DNA of 55,650 bases from Oscillatoriales cyanobacterium RM2_1_1 (lineage in GTDB: Bacteria > Cyanobacteriota > Cyanobacteriia > Cyanobacteriales > Microcoleaceae), in NCBI GenBank assembly GCA_012033335.1, contig JAAURB010000026.1, positions 1 to 55,650 of the forward strand, in the 5' to 3' direction. Made by a program: the position numbers and the translations under genes. Shown here in pieces: positions 17,338 through 26,802 of the stretch (positions within the stretch are counted from its first letter, which is position 1; each line of letters begins with the position of its first letter). The notes below the pieces were generated by a model. The model saw only the letters and a program-made list of their open reading frames with translations, was not told the DNA's origin and did no database searches.

Positions 17338-18318
17338 TAGCGTTACCATGGCCACCCAGAGGAAAATACTATAGCGAGTCAGTTGAAGAGCTTGTGCAAT
17401 CACCTCAGGGGTAATTGAACGGGCTGGATTGCCGAGGAGCGGTTTAGATTTCACTACCCCCTGATAAGTGTTCATTCCTCCAAGCTGAATTCCCAGAGCT
17501 ACAGCATAGGCGCATTCACTCCAGCCCGCGTTGGGGCTTGGATCATAGATGGCATCCCGCTGACACACTCGCCAAACTTTCCCTGGTTTACCTGACAGTA
17601 GACCAATAGTCAAAACTACTAACCGGCAGGGAACCCAGGTCAAAACATCCTCTAGTCTGGCACTAAACCAACCGATATCCGTGTAGGGAGCTTCTCTGTA
17701 GCCCACCATTGAATCCAGGGTGCTGGCTGCTTTATAGGCAAAAGCAAGGGGAACGCTGCCAATTCCCGGCAAGGCCAACCCTACCATGGCATAGAACAGG
17801 GGAGCCAGAACTCCATCGGTGGCATTTTCCGTCACCGTTTCCAGGATGGCTCGGAGGATTTCCGATACTGATAGGTTGTCGGTATCTCGACCCACATAAC
17901 GGCTGAGTTGTTGCCGAACCTGGACTAAATTGTCTTGAGTCAAGCCCTGTAAGATGGCTTCTGCAGCCTGCCGCAGACTTTTTCCAGCAAAGCAACTGGC
18001 TAGCAATACACTGGCAAAACTGATGTTACCGCTTGTTTCTAAGAGGGTCGGAAGCGACAATTTTGCCAGAAGATACTGAACCCCTTGAATCATCATCCAA
18101 CTGAATCCAGCACTACCAAAAATAATCAGAAAGGCTAGAAGCACTCCAGACAACTTGAGCAACAGGGGATTTTTTAAATGTTGAAAAAAAAATCGAGTGA
18201 GCTGTTGGATATTCCACCCGATGATTTGAACCGGGTGCAGCCAGTTTTGAGGATCACCAATCCAATAATCCAGAAAAAGGGCTAGCCCTAAAATCATCAA
18301 AGAATGATCAGATGCCAT
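17323..18318 (-). CDS. cbiB: cobalamin biosynthesis protein CbiB/CobD
   Basis: This 331-residue membrane protein matches CbiB/CobD, which attaches aminopropanol or its phosphate to adenosylcobyric acid in the cobalamin pathway. Family segments include LFLDYWIGDPQNWLHPVQIIGW near the start, YVGRDTDNLS, FAYKAASTLDSMVGYREAPYTDIGW and PSPNAGWSECAYAVALGIQLGG. The last four residues (SRWL) and the stop codon come from repeat R1 copy c, so the natural C-terminus was probably altered slightly by the insertion. No cobalamin riboswitch is visible upstream. Confidence 0.93.
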   Translation of the reverse strand: MASDHSLMILGLALFLDYWIGDPQNWLHPVQIIGWNIQQLTRFFFQHLKNPLLLKLSGVLLAFLIIFGSAGFSWMMIQGVQYLLAKLSLPTLLETSGNISFASVLLASCFAGKSLRQAAEAILQGLTQDNLVQVRQQLSRYVGRDTDNLSVSEILRAILETVTENATDGVLAPLFYAMVGLALPGIGSVPLAFAYKAASTLDSMVGYREAPYTDIGWFSARLEDVLTWVPCRLVVLTIGLLSGKPGKVWRVCQRDAIYDPSPNAGWSECAYAVALGIQLGGMNTYQGVVKSKPLLGNPARSITPEVIAQALQLTRYSIFLWVAMVTLSRWL

Positions 18319-18370
18319 ATTTTAGAAGCTAAAACATTCTGGGATATTTGTGATCAATGGTCTTGAACTC

Positions 18371-18814
18371 TCAAACCACAAAGTTGACTTCCTCACCTTG
18401 AGCCGCCTGCCAACTGCGGGCATCGTAGTAAAGATCTTCCAAAGAAATTCCGTATAAAGCTTCTTTTAGTTTTTGATGCAACCGCTTCCACAGGCTAAAG
18501 GTCACCCAATCTTCAATCTGTTCTGCTGTGGGATGATGCCGGGGTAGTGGATCAATTGTTTCCCCCACAGCTTCTAGAATTTGCCCCAGAGAAATTTTAG
18601 CGGGCGATCGCGCTAGTTGATAGCCCCCCTGAGATCCACGAATAGATTTAACAAGTCCCGCCCGCCGTAGCTCAATCAATAGCTTTTCCAAATAGGCAGC
18701 AGGTAGTTGTTGGCGCTGGGCAATTGCATTGACTGAAGCTGGGCCGATGTCTTGCTGCAAACTTAGATCCAGCAATGCTTTTACGCTGTAGTGTCCCCGC
18801 GTTGTTAATTTCAT
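18371..18814 (-). CDS. Rrf2 family transcriptional regulator
   Basis: This 147-residue protein is an Rrf2-type winged-helix DNA-binding regulator. It starts MKLTTRGHYSVKALLDLSLQ and has the recognition region AAYLEKLLIELRRAGLVKSIRGSQGGYQLAR. I placed the start at ATG 18814, because the reading from TTG 18832 only adds residues outside the family pattern. The protein has no cysteine, so it cannot bind an Fe-S cluster in the way IscR, NsrR or RirA do; it would sense something else or act through partner contacts, as CymR does. It lies next to cbiB, but common control is not evident. Confidence 0.88.
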   Translation of the reverse strand: MKLTTRGHYSVKALLDLSLQQDIGPASVNAIAQRQQLPAAYLEKLLIELRRAGLVKSIRGSQGGYQLARSPAKISLGQILEAVGETIDPLPRHHPTAEQIEDWVTFSLWKRLHQKLKEALYGISLEDLYYDARSWQAAQGEEVNFVV

Positions 18815-19260
18815 CCTGAGGAATTTAATCAATAGATTTATGCTTTAGTTTAGCAAGGTCAAGGAAGCATAACGCAGCAGACTAATCGAAAGTTAGCCAA
18901 AAGGAATAGCTCCGATCACACTATCCTCAAGTAGAAATGCATAGGTCAAGAGAAGGGATCTAATCTCTATAGCTTGACGGTATCTTGAGGGCATTGATTT
19001 TCATCGCCATCGCCAATCATTCCTGCCGTCTCAACTCTACTGAAGATAAAATGCTCGAAGAATGCAGGAGAGATCTCTTGAGGTTCTATATAACTCCTTG
19101 ATCGAAATTAAACCCATAAAAATTTTTAAAACCGAGTGAATAATTTTCTGAATTCGTGTAATATGGTTTCAAAAGCGTAACTGGATAAGTTGTTTGGTCG
19201 GTTTGCGATCTGCCAGACAAGAACCAAGAGTTTTTTTTGCTGATTTTGAAGGATCTCTGA
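18815..19260 (+). other. intergenic region upstream of cyAbrB
   Basis: This 446-base gap separates the divergent Rrf2 and cyAbrB genes and should hold both promoters. A plausible cyAbrB -10 box is TAATAT at about 19158-19163, with a weak TGAATA 16 bases upstream. The leader of about 95 bases after it has no structure I can assign. No gene is credible. Confidence 0.45.
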
Positions 19261-19668
19261 ATGGTTAAAAAGAAAACTGCTGAGGCTCAACCTCAACCCA
19301 TGACTGGCGAAGCTTTACTCAGAAAAGTCAAAGAACTTGAGAACTTGAGTAAGGAAGAAAAGGCAAGAGAATGTGGCTACTACACCTTGACCAAGGGTGG
19401 AGTTGAGCGGGTCAACATGATGAAGTTCCTGAATGCCTTGATTGATGCAGAAGGGATTGAACTTGACGGTAAGCAGCAAGGAAATGGCCGAGGTGGACGC
19501 TCTGCAAGCTACCGAATTAGTGTGCAGTCCAATGGCAATTTGCTGATTGGTGCTGCATATACAAAGCAGATGGATCTACAGCCAGGAGATGAGTTTGAGA
19601 TTTCTTTAGGTCGTAAACATATTCACCTGAAGCAAATTGATGCGGAAGAAATCGCCCAGGCTTCATAA
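19261..19668 (+). CDS. cyAbrB family transcriptional regulator
   Basis: This 135-residue protein belongs to the cyanobacterial AbrB-like (cyAbrB) family, global regulators of carbon/nitrogen balance, hydrogenase and nitrogen-uptake genes. It begins with a basic MVKKKTAEAQPQ tail, then MTGEALLRKVKELENLSKEEKARECGYYTL, the family-specific N-terminal region, and ends with an AbrB-type swapped-hairpin region (RISVQSNGNLLIGAAYTKQM, LQPGDEFEISL). I cannot decide between the two main clades from memory, so no symbol is given. Confidence 0.88.
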   Translation: MVKKKTAEAQPQPMTGEALLRKVKELENLSKEEKARECGYYTLTKGGVERVNMMKFLNALIDAEGIELDGKQQGNGRGGRSASYRISVQSNGNLLIGAAYTKQMDLQPGDEFEISLGRKHIHLKQIDAEEIAQAS

Positions 19669-19939
19669 CCTGGATTTTGAGATACCAAGTTGCAGAACTC
19701 TGGGTTTTTAGACTGTTACGTCCTAGAGCATTGCGTCTCAGAGCATTAAGCTTGAGAACGTTGGGTTCGAGAGTCCTGAACTGCTAAATTGACTTTAGCC
19801 TTAGACTCAAGCGGATCAATCTCAATGGATCAATTCTATGGGATAGATCTCAGGGGTATAAGGCTAATCTTTTCCATTAAAATAATAAATAATCCTGAGA
19901 TCGGCTTCTGTTCGGATGTCAATACTTTATTCGATAGGA

Positions 19940-20848
19940 TTATTCAATAGGAACCGATTGCAATAATTGCTCAACGACAATCCTCGACCGTTTACCTCCG
20001 GCTGTGATCAGGCGATGGGCCAGGACAGAGGTAGCCAGGAATTTAATATCATCTGGAATTACATAGTCTCGTCCATTCAAAAAAGCCAGGGCTTGAGCGG
20101 CCCGGTGCAAAGAGATGGCCCCCCTTGGACTGGCCCCAAGGGTGATATCTTCATGGTCTCGAGTTTGTCTAACCAAAGCCAGAATATACTGCTGAAGGGA
20201 CGTATCAACCTTAACTTGAGTACAGAGATGCTGGAGATCCAGAATATCTTTTAGATCGAGGCAGGGTTGGAGATCATCTGTGGTGATATTTTGCGAGAGC
20301 CGTTGGAGCATTTGCAGTTCTTCAGATTCGGTGGGATAACCCAAGGTCAAAGACAGCAAAAATCGATCCATTTGGGCCTCCGGCAGGGGAAACGTTCCTT
20401 GATACTCAACCGGATTTTGGGTGGCGATCACAAAAAATGGACGCGGAACCACCCGAGAAACCCCATCAACTGTAACCTGGGTTTCCTCCATCACTTCCAG
20501 CAAAGCGGACTGGGTTCGGGGAGTTGCCCGGTTAATTTCATCCGTCAGCAAAATATTAGCAAACACAGGCCCCGCCATGAACTCAAACTCACCGGTTCGA
20601 GGATTCCAGATATTGGTTCCGGTAATATCGGTAGGCAGCAAGTCCGGTGTGCATTGAATCCGATGAAATTGCCCAGCAATGGAGCGGGCTAGAGATTTCG
20701 CCAGCAGGGTTTTGCCCACCCCTGGAACATCTTCAAGCAGGACATGACCCCCAGACAGCAAGGCGACTAGAGTCAATTGAATGGCATCGGTTTTGCCAAC
20801 AATGGTTTGACCTAAGTTGTGCTTCAATCGCTCGATTCGATCTCTCAT
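19940..20848 (-). CDS. MoxR-family AAA+ ATPase
   Basis: This 302-residue protein is a MoxR-type AAA+ chaperone-like ATPase. The Walker A motif is VPGVGKT (41-47), the Walker B/sensor region reads ILLTDEINRATPRTQSALLEVMEE, and sensor 1 reads FFVIATQNPVEYQGTFPLPEAQ. MoxR ATPases usually act with vWA or DUF58 proteins in assembling protein complexes; no such partner is adjacent, although a vWA gene lies about 8 kb away. It appears monocistronic, with 168 bases to ribF. Confidence 0.9.
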   Translation of the reverse strand: MRDRIERLKHNLGQTIVGKTDAIQLTLVALLSGGHVLLEDVPGVGKTLLAKSLARSIAGQFHRIQCTPDLLPTDITGTNIWNPRTGEFEFMAGPVFANILLTDEINRATPRTQSALLEVMEETQVTVDGVSRVVPRPFFVIATQNPVEYQGTFPLPEAQMDRFLLSLTLGYPTESEELQMLQRLSQNITTDDLQPCLDLKDILDLQHLCTQVKVDTSLQQYILALVRQTRDHEDITLGASPRGAISLHRAAQALAFLNGRDYVIPDDIKFLATSVLAHRLITAGGKRSRIVVEQLLQSVPIE

Positions 20849-21016
20849 TCCAGTTGTGTTAATAGAGTTAGAGTTGAGGTTGGACGTAGGATTGAACGGC
20901 AGATCAAACGAGGGTTCAATATCGGTTAAGCAATTCCCAGCTACTCTGTTGAAGGTAAGTTGGAAATCCTGCCGAACGAATTCAGATATCAGTCCGATGG
21001 CTATCCCCTTAAAACT

Positions 21017-22078
21017 TTACTCGGATTCTGAAATCAATGATTCTCTGCTTAGCACTTTTCTAGCCGCGAGACAATCAATTTGGATTTGTTGCTTGAGGTT
21101 TTCCAGGGAGGAGAACTGTTGTTCTGATCGCAGGAATTCCACCAGGGTCACCCTCAAGGTCTGACCATACAAATCTCCTGACCAATCCAATAGATAAACT
21201 TCCACAGTGATATTTTGTCCGGCTACCGTGGGACGGCAGCCAATATTCATCACCCCTGGATAATCGATTAGCGATGAATTATTCCCCTGAAGGGAAACCC
21301 GAACGGCATAGACCCCATGTTTTGGCAAAAGCTTTTCCGGAGGAACCTCTAGATTGGCAGTGGGGAACCCTAAGGTTCGACCCAACTGTTGACCCTGAAC
21401 TACGTGACCCAGAATTTGATAGGGTCTGCCCAAAAGTTCATCCACTCGACCTAAATCTCCCTCTGCCAATGCCTGACGAATCATCGAACTACTAATCCGT
21501 TCCCCCTGGACGGATGGGTAAAGCGGCACAACTGTCACCTCAATGCCATGTTGGTGGGCGATCGCCCGCAACCCCTCCGCATTCCCAGCCCGACCTTTGC
21601 CAAAATGAAAATCAAACCCAACGCTGATATAGCGCGCCTGTAATCCCTGGACTAAAACTTGCTCTACAAATTGCTCAGGGCTCAAGGCGGCTAAAGCCTG
21701 ACTAAAGGGCAAGAGAACCAACTGTTCAACCCCGAGAGACTGCAGACACTCCACCTTCTCATCCAGGGGAGTCAGAAGTTTCTTGGGTTGACCGGTGAAA
21801 AATTCCTGGGGATGGGGATGAAAAGTCACCACCGTAGAATAGGGACGATTGGATGAGCTGGCAAAATTCCCTGGAGCATAGCTATCCATGACTGAAACAG
21901 GAAACTCATAACCAGAACTCAAGTGTCCCACCAGTTGTAAGGGGGATCTTGGCCCTGGATTAAAGCTCTGAACAACAGGATGAATAACCCGTCGATGCCC
22001 TTGGTGAAGCCCGTCAAAATTCCCTAAGGCAACGGCAGTCGGAATTAAAGCAGTATCAAGCGACGAAGTAATCCACAC
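21017..22078 (-). CDS. ribF: bifunctional riboflavin kinase/FAD synthetase
   Basis: This 353-residue enzyme phosphorylates riboflavin to FMN and adenylylates FMN to FAD. The N-terminal nucleotidyltransferase domain shows GNFDGLHQGH (19-28) and TFHPHP (85-90); the C-terminal kinase domain shows GRTLGFPTANLEVP and YAVRVSL. It is somewhat longer than usual because about 35 extra residues, rich in Ser/Gly/Pro, are inserted between the first motif and the TFHPHP segment (about 38-78). No FMN riboswitch is visible upstream. Confidence 0.93.
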   Translation of the reverse strand: MWITSSLDTALIPTAVALGNFDGLHQGHRRVIHPVVQSFNPGPRSPLQLVGHLSSGYEFPVSVMDSYAPGNFASSSNRPYSTVVTFHPHPQEFFTGQPKKLLTPLDEKVECLQSLGVEQLVLLPFSQALAALSPEQFVEQVLVQGLQARYISVGFDFHFGKGRAGNAEGLRAIAHQHGIEVTVVPLYPSVQGERISSSMIRQALAEGDLGRVDELLGRPYQILGHVVQGQQLGRTLGFPTANLEVPPEKLLPKHGVYAVRVSLQGNNSSLIDYPGVMNIGCRPTVAGQNITVEVYLLDWSGDLYGQTLRVTLVEFLRSEQQFSSLENLKQQIQIDCLAARKVLSRESLISESE

Positions 22079-22222
22079 ACTTTACATTCTGACACAAAAA
22101 CTCGGGAGCTTGGTAGCCCCGTCTCTTTAGAGTGGGAAAGAAAAGCCAATCCAATCCTGACTCAGCTCTGCATTGATATCAGGTTAAAACCGTTTCACCT
22201 GACGGGGTTATCCCTTGAACTG

Positions 22223-23101
22223 TTAACCCTCTGAACCATTATCTTCAGGAGAAATCAACTGAATGGACAGTCCTTCCCGCGCCATCAGACTATTGGGAAA
22301 TTGTTGGGCTACCTGTTCTCCAATTTGATCGAGGAAATCGTCATTGTGTAGTGGATCATGATGGAAGATGACCAAACGTTTTACCTTGGCAGCTCGTGCC
22401 ACTTTGACGGCTTCCTGCCAGGTTGAGTGACCCCAACCAATCTTGCTGGTTTTTTCTGAATAGTATTCTTCATCAGTATAGGTCGCATCATAGATCAAGA
22501 CATCGGCATTGCGAGCCAGAAATAAAACATTTTCATCCGCTCGATCAGCGAAATGCTCTGTATCCGTCACGTAGGCAGCGGCATAACCTTTCCAGTTGAC
22601 TCGATAACCAACCGCTTCTCCAGGATGATTCAGTAGGGCCGTTTCAACCTTGATCTCATCTGTGATTTCAATCGGCTCTCCAATCGCCACATCAAAAAAC
22701 TGCAAATCTGCCCGCATCGTTTGCAGGGGAACTGGGAAATTGGGATGGAGCATCTGGTCGTTTAAGCGTTGCTGCACCGTGGATTGATTTGGGGCGATCG
22801 CCCCATAGATCCGAAATGTATTGATCGGGATAAAGGCCGGCACAAAGAACGGAAATCCCTGAATATGATCCCAATGAGCGTGGGTAAAAAATAGATGCCC
22901 CTTGACGGGCAATTGAGCCAACATCGATTGCCCCAGGACTCGCAAGCCAGTACCACCATCAAAAATCAGGCGCTCTGAACCCACTCGCATTTCTACGCAG
23001 GAGGTGTTGCCACCATATCTCACAGTTTCTGCACCGGGACAGGCGATACTCCCGCGAACGCCCCAAAAATGAACTGTAAATTGATTAGGGGAACCAGACA
23101 T
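22223..23101 (-). CDS. MBL-fold metallo-hydrolase
   Basis: This 292-residue cytoplasmic protein has the metallo-beta-lactamase fold: THAHWDH at 73-79, a later YVTDTEH aspartate segment and HHDPLHND near 258. The opening VHFWGVRGSIACPGAETVRYGGNTSCVE is typical of a widespread bacterial group sometimes linked to cyclic-nucleotide or phosphonate phosphodiesterases (PhnP-like). The substrate is unknown. It stands alone next to a long gene-poor region. Confidence 0.85.
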   Translation of the reverse strand: MSGSPNQFTVHFWGVRGSIACPGAETVRYGGNTSCVEMRVGSERLIFDGGTGLRVLGQSMLAQLPVKGHLFFTHAHWDHIQGFPFFVPAFIPINTFRIYGAIAPNQSTVQQRLNDQMLHPNFPVPLQTMRADLQFFDVAIGEPIEITDEIKVETALLNHPGEAVGYRVNWKGYAAAYVTDTEHFADRADENVLFLARNADVLIYDATYTDEEYYSEKTSKIGWGHSTWQEAVKVARAAKVKRLVIFHHDPLHNDDFLDQIGEQVAQQFPNSLMAREGLSIQLISPEDNGSEG

Positions 23102-23334
23102 AAGTTTTTAATGCAAATCAAATCTGAACTATAAACTGAACCATAAATCCGTCGAAATGCTTGAAGACTCGCTATCTTACGTCATCGAATAGGCTGGCTT
23201 AGGGAGCAGTCAAACCGAATCAGTAATCGGACTCAACCCCAAAACAATACCTCACCAGCTACAACCATAGCTCAGAGCAATACTTTGATTTAACTCTGTG
23301 ATAAAGTATACCTTTCATTTTAGCAGGGTTAGTT

Positions 23335-23469
23335 ATGAATCCTATGATTCAACTGCTTTGCGGTGAATCGCCAGATCAGAGCCGGCGCGAGATATTAACA
23401 AATCATCCGTTTTTGGCTTGTGATGAATGCAATTTGCTAAGTTTCGCCAAAGTAATGAGAAGACCCTGA
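23335..23469 (+). CDS. possible small protein, 44 residues
   Basis: An ATG at 23335 opens a 44-codon frame starting MNPMIQLLCGESPDQSRREI and ending AKVMRRP. A plausible promoter (TTGATT, about 16 bases, TATACC) lies about 25 bases upstream. There is no strong ribosome binding site, and I do not recognise the sequence. It has three cysteines, two of them in a CDEC cluster. It may be chance. Confidence 0.25.
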   Translation: MNPMIQLLCGESPDQSRREILTNHPFLACDECNLLSFAKVMRRP

Positions 23470-23565
23470 AGCAAAAGCAGCAAAAGCTTTCTAGAAAAAG
23501 AAAGGCTTTAACCCTGGTAGTTTCAAATAGTTATGTAGCAATTCCTAATCACGTTGGATCCGGAT

Positions 23566-23620
23566 TTGAGAGGTGGTGGCACCTCTCGTACTCCAGCAGC
23601 GTTGGAAACACTCTAAAGCA
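23566..23620 (-). repeat. R2 dispersed repeat, partial copy g
   Basis: The sequence GTACTCCAGCAGCGTTGGAA with its flanks matches the reverse orientation of the R2 end seen at 35044-35070 (GTACTCCAGCAGTGTGAAAA). A short inverted repeat AGAGGTGGTGGCACCTCT precedes it. The half containing the TTGAAAATCGCTGT end is missing. Confidence 0.5.
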
Positions 23621-23940
23621 GAGCAAGATAGTAAGATCTAGATTTGGAGATCAATCAGTTTTTCCCATGCTGAAAAACTTATAGTCTGCTGTCCCCATGT
23701 TGTTGATTATTGTTGATTCTCTGCCGTTATAGTATCCGTACCTGAGAATGTCCTAAGTATCACATCATCCATCAAATCCTTAGTCAGACACGGTAGAGGC
23801 CAAAAGGTTTCTAACCAAGTACTTCCGCCTCACGACTCAACCTGCGGATTGCTCTAATCAGGGTTGGTAGAACTCAAAAGTCCCTATTGAGGGTGGAGCC
23901 TAGGAGGTGACTTACCCAACAGATGAGTTGATCTATTGCC

Positions 23941-24114
23941 CTAACCAACCTCCTGTGAAGTCAATTCCTTCGCCTGAGCAGATTTGGCTTCTGCAATCGG
24001 GGACGCAGCCGGGGGCCTTTGCGTCTGACTAGTAGCCACAACAATAGGGATCAGAAAGCAAATTGCACCGTTAAACAGGGCTAATAATAGCCCATAAATC
24101 CATCCCGTCTCCAT
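23941..24114 (-). CDS. small single-pass membrane protein, 57 residues
   Basis: An ATG at 24112-24114 opens a 57-residue protein: METGWIYGLLLALFNGAICF, a hydrophobic segment continuing LIPIVVATS, then a hydrophilic tail rich in Ala, Pro and Gln. A perfect GGAGG lies seven bases before the ATG, which strongly supports translation. The single N-terminal helix with a polar tail recalls small photosystem or cytochrome b6f subunits, but it does not match PsbM, PsbX, PsbY, PetG, PetM or PetN as I remember them. Function unknown. Confidence 0.65.
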   Translation of the reverse strand: METGWIYGLLLALFNGAICFLIPIVVATSQTQRPPAASPIAEAKSAQAKELTSQEVG

Positions 24115-24461
24115 TTCAAACCCTCCAGATTACAACCCGTGGTGAATCTTATAAAATGAGAAAAATCATGTAATTTCATTTATTGTCGCAGACTTCACTG
24201 GATTGTGCTAGCACTGAAAGTTGAAGGGTTGAGGTGGAGAAAATCGAGTTCGATAGGCTGATTACGGGCTTCAGATTCCAGAACTCAACTGGCAAAAAGA
24301 CTAGATCTCCTTTCCCATTTTTGTAATTTTTCGTCACAATAAAGAAGTCAATGCTCGACAATCCCAGTCGAGGAAAGGGGTTGCTATACTGATCGTTGGT
24401 CAAGCTCGAATGGGTCAAGACCTTGATCGAGTTCTGCTGTTTTAATGCAAGGGTCTGAACC
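24115..24461. other. intergenic region upstream of the UbiH-type gene
   Basis: This 347-base gap lies between two divergent genes and should hold both promoters. It contains a minus-strand frame of about 118 codons from 24532 that overlaps the hydroxylase start and has no ribosome binding site or recognisable sequence, so I do not call it. No repeat or RNA structure is evident. Confidence 0.5.
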
Positions 24462-25706
24462 ATGTTTTTGAAGCCATCACAAATCTCTGCTGAACCACTA
24501 TCTCTAGGCAGTTTGGACTGCGATCTGGTCATCGTAGGAGGTGGGATTGTGGGGGCAACCCTGGCTTGTGGGTTAAAAAATTCAGGGTTGAGGGTGAGGA
24601 TTATAGAGCCTCAACGACAAGTAGAAGCCTTGAATCGCCGTCAGGCTTATGCCCTGACCCTGCAAACGGGCCGGATCCTCAGCAAAATTGGCCCCTGGGA
24701 TCAGATTCTACCTGGGATTTCTACCTTTCATCAAATCAGCCTCAGTGATGGAGATCACCCGGGTATTGTTGAGTTTACGCCTCAGGATTTAGGCACGGAG
24801 GAACTGGGATATGTGGGAGAACACCATGTCCTGCTAGGGGCTCTACAGGAATATCTCCAGGATTGCAGTAATGTCCAGTGGCACTGCCCAGCTCATGTTG
24901 TTGGGGTTCACTATCTAGAAAATTGGGCTGAAGTGGAGCTCACTGAGGCTGGAGAATTCCTTACCCTCCGAACCCGGTTAGTGGTGGCAGCGGATGGGGC
25001 TCGATCCGAGTTGCGGCAGGCAGCCGGGATTCCAACTCGAGGCTGGAAATACTGGCAATCCTGTATTGCCATGACCATTCAAACCGAAAAGCCCCACAAC
25101 AATGTTGCCTTCGAACGGTTCTGGCCCAGTGGCCCAATGGGGGTGTTGCCCCTGCCAGGAAATCGCTGTCAGGTGGTGCTGACGGCTCCCCATGCCCAGG
25201 CCCATGATCTGCAAACCATGGCAGCCTCGGAATTTTTAAAGTTGCTGGAGTATCGTACTGGAGGATTGCTGGGCAAGCTAGAGTTGCTGAGCGATCGCCA
25301 TCTTTTTCCAGTTCAATTGATGCAGAGTCAGCGGTATATTCAGTCGCGACTGGCTCTGGTGGGGGATGCGGCCCACTGTTGTCATCCCGTCGGAGGTCAG
25401 GGATTAAATATGGGAATTCGAGATGCGGCGGCCCTGGCCCAGATTTTACAGGGTGCCCAGGAGCGGAGAGAAGATATCGGCAATTTGCTAGTCTTACGAC
25501 GCTATGAGCAGTGGCGACAATCTGAGAATTTGATTATTCTGGCCTTTACTGATTTTCTAGATCGGATGTTTTCAGGGGATTGGCTGCCCAAGGTGATCCT
25601 GAGGCGTTGGAGTTTGGGGCTACTGAATAGGGTGAAAGTCCTACGTTATCTTGCCCTACGGATTATGACAGGACTGATTGGTCGTCCGCCCAGGGTGATT
25701 CAGTAA
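24462..25706 (+). CDS. UbiH/UbiF/COQ6-type FAD-dependent hydroxylase
   Basis: This 414-residue flavoprotein monooxygenase belongs to the UbiH/VisC family, which hydroxylates quinone precursors or similar aromatic rings. It shows the FAD-binding GGGIVG (26-31) in DLVIVGGGIVGATLACGL, the middle motif VVAADGARSELRQAAGI and the second FAD motif LVGDAAHCCHPVGGQGLNMGIRDA near 298-321. In cyanobacteria such enzymes may serve plastoquinone or other quinone-type synthesis; the substrate is not shown. The binding-protein gene follows after seven bases, suggesting co-transcription. Confidence 0.88.
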   Translation: MFLKPSQISAEPLSLGSLDCDLVIVGGGIVGATLACGLKNSGLRVRIIEPQRQVEALNRRQAYALTLQTGRILSKIGPWDQILPGISTFHQISLSDGDHPGIVEFTPQDLGTEELGYVGEHHVLLGALQEYLQDCSNVQWHCPAHVVGVHYLENWAEVELTEAGEFLTLRTRLVVAADGARSELRQAAGIPTRGWKYWQSCIAMTIQTEKPHNNVAFERFWPSGPMGVLPLPGNRCQVVLTAPHAQAHDLQTMAASEFLKLLEYRTGGLLGKLELLSDRHLFPVQLMQSQRYIQSRLALVGDAAHCCHPVGGQGLNMGIRDAAALAQILQGAQERREDIGNLLVLRRYEQWRQSENLIILAFTDFLDRMFSGDWLPKVILRRWSLGLLNRVKVLRYLALRIMTGLIGRPPRVIQ

Positions 25707-25713
25707 GCCAGAT

Positions 25714-26802
25714 ATGATCAACCGTCGTAGTTTTCTGAGGCAATCTGGGGGTTTGGGTTGCTATTGGATAGTGGCTAACTCAGGGATCCCCCAGGGTTTA
25801 ACAGTTGGGCACTCAACTTTCCCGGTGATACCAGCAGCAAGGGCTAGTAACGATCCGGTTCAGGACAATGAATCTGACCTGAGACCAGACTTTAAGTTGA
25901 TCCTGCAGTTGGATTGGAAATTCAATGTGCAATTTGCAGGGGTTTTATTAGCTGACTACTACAATCTCTATAGACAGCAGGGCTTGGAGGTTGACATCAG
26001 ATCCTGGGATTTTGGTTTGTCCGTTACGGATTTAGTAGCAAATAATCCGGCAATCATCAGTTGCTCTGAACAGGATGTGATTCTGGCGGCACAGGTTTTA
26101 GGACAGCCCATTCGGGCAGTGGCCACCATGTTTCAGCACTCTCCCCTGGGATTAATGTCCCTGCCTGAAAGCCAGGTGAAATCCCTCCATGATCTGGTCG
26201 GCAGAAAAGTCGGGATTCATTCCGATAGTCAGAAAGTGATGGATCTGGTGTTGGGCTTTAGTCAGATTTCTGAGGAGGATATCGAGGTGGTTGAGATTTC
26301 CTATCGAGAAAAATTTGACAAGCTGCTTGCCCGGGAAGTTGATGCGATTCAGTGTTATGTCGTGGATGAACCTTTAGGGTTCGTAGACCAAACCGGCATC
26401 TTCCCCACGTTACTGAATTTAAGTGACTATGGCTATGATGCCTATGTCCAAACCTTCTTTGTCCATCACGATCTACTCACCCACCATGCCCAGCAGGTTC
26501 AGCAATTTCTCCAGGCTAGTTTTGCTGGATGGAAACTGGCCCTGACGAATATTCCCAAGGCCGCACAAATCGTCGTCGATCACTATGCCAATCCCCGGGG
26601 CAAGTACCACAATTTGAATTATCAGATTCAATCTTTAAACCTGATTGCCGACTATGTGGCCCCTGACCGGGATTTTTGTCATCTGGGAGAGATTCTCCCG
26701 GAACGCTGGCAAACCATGGCAGAACGACTCGCCCAATACCATCTGATTTCTCAGGTTCCTGCCCTGGAATCTTCGATAAACCTGAGTCTATGGCCAACAT
26801 GA
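25714..26802 (+). CDS. NMT1/THI5-like ABC transporter substrate-binding protein
   Basis: This 362-residue protein starts MINRRSFLRQSGGLG, a twin-arginine (Tat) type signal, and continues with a periplasmic binding fold of the NMT1/THI5/ThiY type (LILQLDWKFNVQFAGVLLAD, then SLHDLVGRKVGIHSDSQ). Relatives bind pyrimidine precursors of thiamine or sulfonates. No permease or ATPase gene is next to it, so it is an orphan binding protein here. It lies seven bases after the hydroxylase gene. Whether the Tat signal is used is inference from the RRSFLRQ motif. Confidence 0.8.
   Translation: MINRRSFLRQSGGLGCYWIVANSGIPQGLTVGHSTFPVIPAARASNDPVQDNESDLRPDFKLILQLDWKFNVQFAGVLLADYYNLYRQQGLEVDIRSWDFGLSVTDLVANNPAIISCSEQDVILAAQVLGQPIRAVATMFQHSPLGLMSLPESQVKSLHDLVGRKVGIHSDSQKVMDLVLGFSQISEEDIEVVEISYREKFDKLLAREVDAIQCYVVDEPLGFVDQTGIFPTLLNLSDYGYDAYVQTFFVHHDLLTHHAQQVQQFLQASFAGWKLALTNIPKAAQIVVDHYANPRGKYHNLNYQIQSLNLIADYVAPDRDFCHLGEILPERWQTMAERLAQYHLISQVPALESSINLSLWPT

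Larger units (their letters stand above)
23102..23940. other. gene-poor region with a partial repeat
   Basis: This 839-base stretch contains a weak 44-codon frame (23335-23469), a partial R2 repeat (23566-23620), and a segment at 23760-23940 with several short GC-rich self-complementary stretches that I cannot assemble into a known RNA. TTGATT and TATACC about 16 bases apart (23286-23313) could be a promoter facing right. Otherwise I see nothing. Confidence 0.45.

Noticed and set aside
24176-24532. 118-codon minus-strand frame upstream of the UbiH-type gene
   Set aside because: It overlaps that gene's start, lacks a ribosome binding site and resembles translated promoter sequence.
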